From IMG/VR virus record IMGVR_UViG_3300024333_000349, positions 1 through 41,811 of that record: a stretch of DNA of 41,811 bases; one strand, written 5' to 3'. The notes beneath the pieces are model-generated. The model had not been told where the DNA came from. It ran no database searches and was given only the letters and a program-made list of their open reading frames with translations. Positions 13,691 to 19,534 of the stretch are shown one piece after another. How positions within the stretch are numbered: position 1 is the stretch's first letter; every line of letters begins with the position of its first letter. Position numbers and translations under genes: made by a program. This stretch comes from a virus.

Positions 13691-13807
13691 GCCGGCGGGC
13701 TTGGTAAACCCACCGGCGCATACATGAGGCCAGCTATTAGTCCGCTGGCGGACGCAACTCTCGGACTCTGGGCCGAGATTTTACAAATCTTGTTCATCCC
13801 AGAGTCC
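13691..13807. other. Three consecutive strong hairpins in a gene-free gap
   Basis: In order: GCCGGCGGG / CCCACCGGC (13691-13717, one mismatch), GTCCG-ctgg-CGGAC (13740-13753), and GGACTCTGGG / CCCAGAGTCC (13763-13807) enclosing an inner AGATTT-tac-AAATCT hairpin. They occupy the 184-base gap between two probable minus-strand genes. No T-tract follows, so this looks more like a folded RNA leader or a protein-binding site than a terminator. Confidence 0.45.
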
Positions 13808-13847
13808 GCCGAATTTCGATTGCCGTTTTCTCATGTTGGCTGCAAAT

Positions 13848-14078
13848 TTACCACAGGTGATCTGGATTGTCAAGTGGCCTGAAGAAGATTTTTCCGGGCT
13901 GCGGTATTCTTGTGAAGCACTTGCGGAACTCAGCCCAAGGCCCAAGCCAGCTGAAGTTGTCCGAGATCGTGACGATTTCGTTGTCTGGGAAGATGAACGC
14001 GATGTGCCGGTCGCCGCAGCCATCGCCGGGGCCGATGAACCGGTAAAAACCGTCCAAGCGCTTCATGGCGATGCTCAT
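13848..14078 (-). CDS. Probable small unknown protein
   Basis: The minus-strand frame reads MSIAMKRLDGFYRFIGPGDG, then HIAFIFPDNEIVTISDNFSW and GPWAEFRKCFTRIPQPGKIF, with strong preference for GC-ending codons (GGC, ATC, TTC, GAC) like other genes here. The frame is open further upstream to 14186 (GTG) or 14234 (ATG). A longer start would add TGKIFLSPVDFP, which echoes PGKIFFRPLDNP at the end, an internal repeat. No SD decides the start. An overlapping plus-strand frame (13833-14195) is the alternative. Confidence 0.45.
   Translation of the reverse strand: MSIAMKRLDGFYRFIGPGDGCGDRHIAFIFPDNEIVTISDNFSWLGPWAEFRKCFTRIPQPGKIFFRPLDNPDHLW
13870..13897 (+). repeat. Direct repeat, copy 1
   Basis: This 28-base segment matches 14113-14140 at 23 of 28 positions, with an identical core AAGATTTTTCCGG. 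On the minus strand both copies encode a GKIF..P.D.P motif, so it may be an intragenic duplication rather than a regulatory repeat. Confidence 0.5.
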
Positions 14079-14112
14079 GGTGCCGCGAAGATAACCGGGC
14101 GGCGATGGAAAA

Positions 14113-14140
14113 TCAACGGGGCTGAGAAAGATTTTTCCGG
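14113..14140 (+). repeat. Direct repeat, copy 2
   Basis: Second copy of the 28-base repeat at 13870-13897. It lies eight bases before the -35 box of the candidate promoter at 14148, so a regulatory role is also possible. Confidence 0.5.
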
Positions 14141-14147
14141 TATGTTG

Positions 14148-14176
14148 TTGACACCGGCAGCGGGCGGTGATAGCGT
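14148..14176 (+). promoter_or_regulatory. Candidate promoter for the modification island
   Basis: A perfect -35 TTGACA (14148-14153), a 17-base spacer and TAGCGT (14171-14176) as -10. Transcription would start near 14183, only a few bases before the ATG at 14188. A related copy of the spacer, -10 and start region recurs at about 15058-15095. Confidence 0.45.
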
Positions 14177-14187
14177 GACCACACACG

Positions 14188-15036
14188 ATGAATGAAAACA
14201 ATGATCCGCCGCCGGCTGCTTCGCCAATATCCATTTTATCGCTAGGGGCCGGCGTTCAATCGTCCACGATGGCACTGATGGCGGCAGCCGGTGAAATCAA
14301 GCCGATGCCAATGGCGGCGGTTTTCGCAGACACTCAGGCAGAACCGCCAAGCGTATATCGCTGGCTGGACTGGCTGGAAAAACAACTGCCGTTCCCGGTG
14401 TGTCGCGTAACGGCTGGCAATTTGCGGGAAATACTTACGACAAGCAAGCCGCGCAAGGACGGTCTGGGATACTGGCAGAAATCGTCGCTGCCGGCGTACA
14501 CGCTGAACTATGACGGCAGTAAGGGACACATGCCGAGGGGTTGCACCTACGATTTCAAGGTGATACCCCTCACCCGTGCTGCGCGAAAACTTGGGGGGAT
14601 CAAACGCGGGCAGAAAACCGTGGGCATTGTGCAGTGGATCGGAATCAGTTGTGATGAGGCTCACCGAATGAAACCGCCGCGTGAGCCGTGGATAGAACAC
14701 CGATGGCCGCTGATAGAAGCCGGAATGTCTAGGGTGCATTGTCTGCGCTGGATGAAGATGCGAAACTATCCAGAGCCACCACGATCAGCCTGCACATTCT
14801 GTCCGTATCATAATGACCGTGAATGGTTGCGGCTAAGAACTGAAGAGCCTGACGCCTTCGCGGACGCGGTTGCTTTTGAGAAAAGATTCCAGACTGAACG
14901 CGCAAAAACAAAGGACATCAGAGGGGTGCCTTATTTGCATGACAGCCGCAAGCCTTTGGAAGACGTAATCTTTCAATTAACACACCAACAGCCCGAACTA
15001 TTCGGAAACGAATGCGAGGGGATGTGCGGAGTATGA
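14188..15036 (+). CDS. PP-loop ATPase, PAPS-reductase-like phage enzyme
   Basis: A 282-residue member of the adenine-nucleotide alpha-hydrolase superfamily. The PP-loop SLGAGVQSS is at residues 18-26, with FADTQAEPPSVYRWLDWLEK next, RGCTYDFKVIPLTRAARKL in the middle and a C-terminal SACTFCPYHND Cys pair. This architecture is common in phages annotated as phosphoadenosine-phosphosulfate reductase, but sulfate reduction is unlikely for a phage. DndC, a DNA phosphorothioation enzyme, belongs to the same fold, so nucleic-acid modification is a fair inference given three methyltransferase genes downstream. It starts at ACACACGATG, close behind a promoter. Confidence 0.75.
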   Translation: MNENNDPPPAASPISILSLGAGVQSSTMALMAAAGEIKPMPMAAVFADTQAEPPSVYRWLDWLEKQLPFPVCRVTAGNLREILTTSKPRKDGLGYWQKSSLPAYTLNYDGSKGHMPRGCTYDFKVIPLTRAARKLGGIKRGQKTVGIVQWIGISCDEAHRMKPPREPWIEHRWPLIEAGMSRVHCLRWMKMRNYPEPPRSACTFCPYHNDREWLRLRTEEPDAFADAVAFEKRFQTERAKTKDIRGVPYLHDSRKPLEDVIFQLTHQQPELFGNECEGMCGV

Positions 15037-15131
15037 ACGCGCCCGGCACTCGAACTGACCGGCAGCGGGTGGCGGTAGGCTGGCCGCACACGATGAATAA
15101 GATGTGCATTGGACACAACAAGGAAATATGA
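15033..15131 (+). CDS. Short linker ORF in ATGA overlap (tentative)
   Basis: ATG 15033 overlaps the PP-loop stop as ATGA and gives a 32-residue basic peptide (MNAPGTRTDRQRVAVGWPHT onward). Its DNA also carries the second copy of the promoter/leader module ending ACACACGATGAAT, from which an inner 12-residue peptide (MNKMCIGHNKEI) would start at 15093. The regulatory reading is at least as likely as the coding one. Confidence 0.25.
   Translation: MNAPGTRTDRQRVAVGWPHTMNKMCIGHNKEI
15058..15095 (+). promoter_or_regulatory. Second copy of the promoter/leader module
   Basis: From GGCAG to the base before ATG, this copy and the one before 14188 are both 32 bases long and match at 25 positions, including CGGCAGCGGG and CACACGATGAAT. 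The -10-like TAGGCT is kept but TTGACA is not, so activity may depend on a phage factor. Confidence 0.35.
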
Positions 15132-15138
15132 GGTTGTT

Positions 15139-15378
15139 ATGCGCTACTGCAAGGTATGCGGCCGTACTGATAATGACCACCATGAACCTGACTGGATTGA
15201 AATACCGGCGGGATGCGTGTGTGACTGGAGGGAATGGGACTATCATAAGATGTCGAAACTCCCGCTGGTATGTAGCGAATACGAGGGCGATGGCACGACT
15301 AATTGTCAGACTTGTGAACACGACAAGGAATGTCATACGCACATCAGCAGAATATCAGGCGCTGACAACACACGATGA
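15139..15378 (+). CDS. Multi-Cys zinc-binding protein
   Basis: A 79-residue protein with CKVCG near the start, CVCDW in the middle and CSEYEGDGTTNCQTCEHDKEC towards the end in two parts, about nine Cys in all, consistent with two zinc sites. GAGG sits a few bases before ATG 15139. The stop lies within the third ACACACGATGAAT motif. It precedes a DNA methyltransferase and could be an adaptor for modification; that is an inference from position. Confidence 0.6.
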   Translation: MRYCKVCGRTDNDHHEPDWIEIPAGCVCDWREWDYHKMSKLPLVCSEYEGDGTTNCQTCEHDKECHTHISRISGADNTR

Positions 15379-15408
15379 ATAAGAACGGCAAGGGGGCGTG
15401 GATTTAAC

Positions 15409-16623
15409 GTGGCTAGACTTCGAGTGCTGTATGGCGATTGCCGGGACAAGCTCAGAGAGATTGTTGATGGCACGATTCAATGCTGTGTAACAAGCCCGCC
15501 GTATTGGGGACTCAGATCGTATTTGTCGAAAGACCACCCGGACAAGCACCGCGAGATCGGTCAGGAAAAAACGCCGGAATTGTATGTTGAAACAATGGTG
15601 CAGGTGTTCCGGGAAGTGAAGCGCTGCCTGCATGACAGCGGGACGTTGTGGCTGAATCTGGGGGATAGTTACGCAAGCGATATAAAGGGACACAACAACA
15701 ATGGTGAAGGCGGTTCAACGCTGACTAGCGGATCGAGACCTCACGTCCGCGCTGCATACAATGATGGGAGAGGGAGAACCGGCATTCGCGTTCAGCACGG
15801 CCTCAAACCCAAAGACCTCTGCATGATACCGTGGCGCGCTGCCCTAGCTTTACAGCAAGACGGCTGGTGGTTGCGTTCGGTGATTGTGTGGCATAAGAAG
15901 TCCTGTATGCCCGAATCCGTCACCGACCGCCCGACGAATAGCTGGGAGCCGATATTCCTGCTGGCGAAGTCCGCCCGGTACTTCTACGACGCCGAGGCAG
16001 TGAAGGAACAGGTAGCGGAATGCTCGATTGAGCGAGCCAAGTATTCGTTTGATGCCTCAAAAGAGCGGAACAACACAGCGCGGGGCGGTGCTGAAACATT
16101 TACCGCGAGCCAGCTTGTTCCTGAAAGCGGCCTACGCAACCAGCGCAACCTCTGGTCACTCGGCCCCGAACCATACAGCGAGGCGCACTTCGCCACATTC
16201 CCAACTGAGATACCGCGCCGCGCCATTCTAGCCGGTACGTCCGCCAAGGGCTGCTGCCCGAAGTGCTACGCGCCGTGGGAGCGGGTGGTGGAGAGAGTTG
16301 TAAAGTCCACAAACTACAAACAGCGCAAGGACGCCGCCGTTGATGTTTCGGGCGACCCAATGTATCGGAACGGTTCTCACAATTCTGGATTGGCTCAAAA
16401 TGCCGATACCGAAACCCACACCGTTGGCTGGCAGCCCGGCTGCGATTGCGACGCTGGCGACCCGATTCCCTGTACTGTTCTTGACCCGTTTGCCGGCAGC
16501 GGAACTGTCGGCCAAGTTGCGCTTGAATTGGGGCGTGACGCCATTCTGATTGAACTTAATCCGGGCTATCTGCCATTGATTGAGAAACGCACGACCGTAA
16601 CGAAAGGGCTGGTGCTGGCCTGA
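15409..16623 (+). CDS. DNA methyltransferase, probable N4-cytosine type, with zinc-knuckle insert
   Basis: A 404-residue beta-class DNA methyltransferase. It begins ARLRVLYGDCRDKL, has catalytic SPPYWGLR at residues 29-36 (SPPY favours N4-cytosine, not certain), the RPTNSWEPIFLLAKSARYFY target region, and DPFAGSGTVGQVAL near the C-terminus. A CCPKCYAPWERV knuckle plus GCDCD before the SAM motif forms a zinc insert typical of this phage/bacterial group. GTG 15409 is the start; a G-rich SD lies somewhat far upstream. It likely guards phage DNA against restriction. Confidence 0.9.
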   Translation: MARLRVLYGDCRDKLREIVDGTIQCCVTSPPYWGLRSYLSKDHPDKHREIGQEKTPELYVETMVQVFREVKRCLHDSGTLWLNLGDSYASDIKGHNNNGEGGSTLTSGSRPHVRAAYNDGRGRTGIRVQHGLKPKDLCMIPWRAALALQQDGWWLRSVIVWHKKSCMPESVTDRPTNSWEPIFLLAKSARYFYDAEAVKEQVAECSIERAKYSFDASKERNNTARGGAETFTASQLVPESGLRNQRNLWSLGPEPYSEAHFATFPTEIPRRAILAGTSAKGCCPKCYAPWERVVERVVKSTNYKQRKDAAVDVSGDPMYRNGSHNSGLAQNADTETHTVGWQPGCDCDAGDPIPCTVLDPFAGSGTVGQVALELGRDAILIELNPGYLPLIEKRTTVTKGLVLA

Positions 16624-16711
16624 CATGACCCTCGCCCTGCTCATTTTCATCAGTAACGCAGTATTTTTCTGTGCTATCATGTACGCAGTAGGATTGCTTG
16701 AGAGGAGGTGT

Positions 16712-16936
16712 ATGAAGATGGCGGAAACACAACAGGAACTCGTGGAACAGGTGAATCAACTCACGACGCAGGTGGCGAAGATCGGCACCGAGACGAGCGC
16801 GCTGATTCAGAAGGTTGCGGACTTGGAAGCGGCTCTGAACAGCCAGCCAAACGTCACGCCGGAATTGCAGGTGGCGTTTGATGCGCTCAAGGCTCAGGTG
16901 CAGACCGTGGACGATCTTGTGCCTGACCAGCCCTGA
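16712..16936 (+). CDS. Small coiled-coil protein
   Basis: ATG 16712 has an excellent SD (AGGAGG). The 74-residue product is a continuous heptad-like helix (QQELVEQVNQLTTQVAKIGT, SALIQKVADLEAALNSQ) ending in an acidic tail. The frame is open back to an ATG at 16625 that would add a membrane segment (LALLIFISNAVFFCAIMYAV), giving a 103-residue anchored form, so both isoforms are possible. Short coiled-coil proteins of this type occur near phage structural genes; role unknown. Confidence 0.55.
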   Translation: MKMAETQQELVEQVNQLTTQVAKIGTETSALIQKVADLEAALNSQPNVTPELQVAFDALKAQVQTVDDLVPDQP

Positions 16937-16982
16937 TGTCAAGATGGCCGATGCGGGCGGAATTGAAGGAAAAGATTGACGA

Positions 16983-17687
16983 ATGACCGCTGGCCTATTG
17001 ATACCAAAGGACGCTGACCAATCGGGAAAGCTAGTCCATGTTTGTGTCCGGCGTTTTGTTGGGCGTTTTTCGGCGGCGACGCTGTATCACGCGGATTGTT
17101 TGGAACTGCTGCCAAAACTGACTGGCGTGGACGCAATAATCACCGACCCGCCTTACGGAGTTGGTATGGACTATGGCGAATATGATGACAACCTATCGGA
17201 TACAACCGCATTGGTAAAAGCCTTCGTGGCGGTGGCAATCAATGTGGCGCGTGTGACCGCGCTGACGGCAGGAAAATGGGAAACAGAGTTGGCATTATAT
17301 CAGACGCAGCCGCCACGATGGCGAATGTGTTGGTACAAGGGGTCGCAATCATGCGCCAGCCCAATAGGTTTCAATGATTGGGAGGCGGTGCTGGTGTACG
17401 GTGAGAAAATCCACAATAACGCCCACGATTACTTTTACGCCATGCCCGAGAAGATGGGAAACTACAATCATCCATGCCCAAAACCGGTGGCCTACGCCAG
17501 CGCACTGATAGCTCGACTGGTAAAGGACGGCGAAACAGTGTGCGATCCATTCATGGGAAGCGGCACGATTGGAGTGGCAGCCGTGCGAGCAAACAAGAAT
17601 TTCATCGGCATCGAGAAAGACGCCCGATATTATGAAACCGCCGTGGAACGGATACGGAAAGAAATCAATCAAGGCGTGCTATTATGA
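16983..17687 (+). CDS. DNA methyltransferase (N6-adenine-like)
   Basis: A 234-residue beta-class enzyme: after LYHADCLELLPKLTGVDAII comes TDPPYG at residues 54-59, then WYKGSQSCASPIGFNDWEAV and the SAM motif DPFMGSGTIGVAAVRANKNF near the end. The first ~30 residues are atypical, so a later start may be used, though no better SD was found. The overall layout is that of the enzyme at 499-1224 but the sequence differs widely, so it probably recognises a different site. Confidence 0.9.
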   Translation: MTAGLLIPKDADQSGKLVHVCVRRFVGRFSAATLYHADCLELLPKLTGVDAIITDPPYGVGMDYGEYDDNLSDTTALVKAFVAVAINVARVTALTAGKWETELALYQTQPPRWRMCWYKGSQSCASPIGFNDWEAVLVYGEKIHNNAHDYFYAMPEKMGNYNHPCPKPVAYASALIARLVKDGETVCDPFMGSGTIGVAAVRANKNFIGIEKDARYYETAVERIRKEINQGVLL

Positions 17688-17890
17688 CCCATAACAGCTT
17701 TTGCGAGTGCGGTAAACAGAAGCGGAAAGGCGCAGTCTGCTGCCCGGACTGTTGGCAGAAGGATTTTGCCAAGCACGGCGGCAGGAATTACCGGTGCGGG
17801 GATAAACGGCGGGTGTCGGAAGTCGTATTTCATCCGACGCCCAGCCCGTTTTATTTTCCGTGCCGGTGGGCTGGCCGGGTGAAACCGTAA
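17684..17890 (+). CDS. Small zinc-ribbon protein
   Basis: A 68-residue basic protein with CECGKQKRKGAVCCPDCW at residues 7-24, a compact zinc ribbon, then KHGGRNYRCGDKRR. It overlaps the methyltransferase stop by ATGA. It may bind DNA or RNA. The sigma-70-like promoter at 17903 follows within 15 bases, so it closes one transcription unit. Confidence 0.6.
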   Translation: MTHNSFCECGKQKRKGAVCCPDCWQKDFAKHGGRNYRCGDKRRVSEVVFHPTPSPFYFPCRWAGRVKP

Positions 17891-17902
17891 ATGAAACCCG
17901 GC

Positions 17903-17930
17903 TTGACAGTATTGGCTGATCCAGTATAAG
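17903..17930 (+). promoter_or_regulatory. Strong sigma-70-like promoter
   Basis: TTGACA (17903-17908, perfect -35), a 16-base spacer and TATAAG (17925-17930, 5/6 to TATAAT). Predicted transcription start is near 17937. It should drive the partition-like/methyltransferase gene and possibly the nuclease-like, terminase and portal genes. It is the best promoter in the window. Confidence 0.7.
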
Positions 17931-17937
17931 ATGTTCG

Positions 17938-18025
17938 CGTGATAGTGAATAATTCACGTCGTTGCTGGCCGCCGGTTATCCGGTTCTTTGCCGCATCTTG
18001 CGGCAGCTATCACGGGCTGGCAACG
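17938..18025 (+). other. Structured 5' leader
   Basis: Pairings seen: CGTTGCTGGCC (17960-17970) with GGCTGGCAACG (18015-18025), 11 bp including two G-U pairs, enclosing hairpins CCGG-ttat-CCGG (17972-17983) and GCCGC-atctt-GCGGC (17990-18004). In addition CGTGATAG (17938-17945) is a perfect complement of CTATCACG (18007-18014), which crosses the first stem and would form a pseudoknot or an alternative fold. It covers most of the leader before ATG 18049. Confidence 0.5.
17945..17957. promoter_or_regulatory. Operator-like palindrome at the transcription start
   Basis: GTGAAT-A-ATTCAC is a perfect 13-bp palindrome beginning about eight bases after the predicted start. A dimeric repressor bound here would block the promoter at 17903. 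The partition-like N-terminal part of the downstream protein is one candidate for autoregulation. Confidence 0.55.
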
Positions 18026-18048
18026 ACTGTATTTGGTTGTCCTAACAT

Positions 18049-19068
18049 ATGAGCGAAAACTCAGTCATTATATTTTCACAGGCAACGGAGTTACTGGCAA
18101 AGGCTGATACGATTCAGCGCGCAAAAGAATTGAAATCTCTGGCATTAACTGCTGCCGAATGGGCGAAGCGAAAGGGAATGGGAAAAGAAGCTGTCCGGTA
18201 TTGCAAGAGCTACGCGCTGGAGGCCGAGCGAAAGATGGGCGAAATGCTGCTGGCTACGGAAAGAGCAGGGCCGGTAAATCCAAAACCCCCAAGGGATCGT
18301 CGGTTACCACATGTAACCGACGATGCGCCAACCCTCGCCAGTTTGGGCATTACGAAGCGCGAAAGCGCAGAAGCACAGTCGCTGGCTAAATTGCCTCTGG
18401 CGGATTTCGAGAAACTCAAGACCGGTGATGACACCCGCGCTGCGGTGCGGCGGCAACTGCGGGCGAAACGCGACCGCGCCCGAAAAAGCGCACGATGCAA
18501 GTGCAACGCAATCGAAGGCGTCCGCAGGGGCGATTTCCGCAACGTACTTTCCGATCTTCACAATGTCAACGCCATCATCACTGACCCGCCCTACGGCAAG
18601 GATGCGCTTCCGCTCTGGCGCGATCTTGGGGTGTTCGCCGCCAAAGTTCTGGCCGAGGATGGAGTGCTTCTCGCCTATTCCGGGCAGATGTACCTCCCAG
18701 AAGTGCTCGATGCCTTGCGTGAATCTCTTGATTACTTCTGGTGTTGTGCCGTATTCCATGAAGGCTCTGGCAACCTGACGCCGTTGGGACACCCTGTGCG
18801 GAAAGTTATCAATGAATGGAAACCGGTTCTGTTTTTTTGCAAAAAAAACGGCGGTTTCCCGCGCACGTTCCGGGATGTACTTCGCGCCGGCAAACCGGAT
18901 AAGAGCGCGCATAATTGGCAACAGCCAATCTCTGAGGCCGAATGGCTGATTGAACAATTCACTGAAAAGGGCGAAACCGTGGTTGATCCATTTGCCGGCA
19001 GCGGCACCGTGGCGAAAGCTGCGCGGAATTGCGGACGCCGGTTCATTGGCGCGGAGATTCTTTTGTGA
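18049..19068 (+). CDS. Partition/ParB-like N-terminal region fused to DNA methyltransferase
   Basis: A 339-residue two-part protein. Residues 1-140 are helical (SQATELLAKADTIQRAKELK, YALEAERKMGEMLLATERAG, TLASLGITKRESAEAQSLAK), matching a partition-like region often found at the front of phage methyltransferases and related regulators. Residues ~150-339 are a beta-class DNA methyltransferase: DPPYG at 179-183 and DPFAGSGT at 313-320. The N-terminal part may bind DNA or oligomerise and could control its own operator. The promoter and leader are directly upstream; the stop overlaps the next start as GTGA. Confidence 0.85.
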   Translation: MSENSVIIFSQATELLAKADTIQRAKELKSLALTAAEWAKRKGMGKEAVRYCKSYALEAERKMGEMLLATERAGPVNPKPPRDRRLPHVTDDAPTLASLGITKRESAEAQSLAKLPLADFEKLKTGDDTRAAVRRQLRAKRDRARKSARCKCNAIEGVRRGDFRNVLSDLHNVNAIITDPPYGKDALPLWRDLGVFAAKVLAEDGVLLAYSGQMYLPEVLDALRESLDYFWCCAVFHEGSGNLTPLGHPVRKVINEWKPVLFFCKKNGGFPRTFRDVLRAGKPDKSAHNWQQPISEAEWLIEQFTEKGETVVDPFAGSGTVAKAARNCGRRFIGAEILL

Positions 19069-19505
19069 ACCTTTTGACGCAAGGCGAATGCGGTTCTTGG
19101 TCGCGTGACGTTTGGAAGTGGAGTCACAAACAAAGCCATCCCTCGCATTGGGGTTGTGATCTTGACTTTTGCATCGTCGGCAAAAACCCGGCTCGCATCA
19201 TCGCAATCTTCGATTATAAGAATGGGCCCCGTGACCGGATACGGTTCACAGAAGCCATCGCCTACCAAGCCTTATTGAAGATTGCGCCAGTCTTCATCGT
19301 GCAATCGCCCTGTCCTTTTTGTGGGCCGTTCACGATTACAAGATTATTGGCTACTGACTATCGGCCCGAACCGCCGCGTTGTGAATGGGGGGAAAGCGTT
19401 ATCGTGCAAGATTGGGGCGGATTCCATCAGTGGGAGACAAAACTCCGCGCCAATGTGATTCAGAGTGGACAGGAGGGCGGAGACAAGCCGCCCCACGAAG
19501 TTTGA
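19065..19505 (+). CDS. PD-(D/E)XK-like nuclease candidate
   Basis: From GTG 19065 (GTGA overlap with the methyltransferase) the product is 146 residues. HWGCDLDFCIV followed by ARIIAIFDYKNGPRDRIRFT gives an Asp, a spacer and D-x-K on a second strand, the arrangement of the restriction-endonuclease fold. A helix and the strand APVFIVQSPCPFCGP follow. No named family is recognised. Coupling to a methyltransferase raises the possibility of a small restriction-modification pair; a role in phage DNA processing before packaging is also possible. Confidence 0.5.
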   Translation: MNLLTQGECGSWSRDVWKWSHKQSHPSHWGCDLDFCIVGKNPARIIAIFDYKNGPRDRIRFTEAIAYQALLKIAPVFIVQSPCPFCGPFTITRLLATDYRPEPPRCEWGESVIVQDWGGFHQWETKLRANVIQSGQEGGDKPPHEV

Positions 19506-19532
19506 TGAAATCTGATGGAATCTGATGGAATA
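19503..19532 (+). repeat. Three tandem 10-bp repeats before the terminase gene
   Basis: TGATGAAATC, TGATGGAATC and TGATGGAATA follow one another immediately upstream of ATG 19535. They include the weak GGAA ribosome-binding site, which is therefore present in two copies and a variant. Copy-number change could tune translation, or it may be a binding site. Confidence 0.55.
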
Positions 19533-19534
19533 AC

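Noticed and set aside
16936-16986. 16-residue ORF joined by TGATG and ATGA to its neighbours
   Set aside because: The coupling geometry is attractive, but the peptide is too short to support as a gene.
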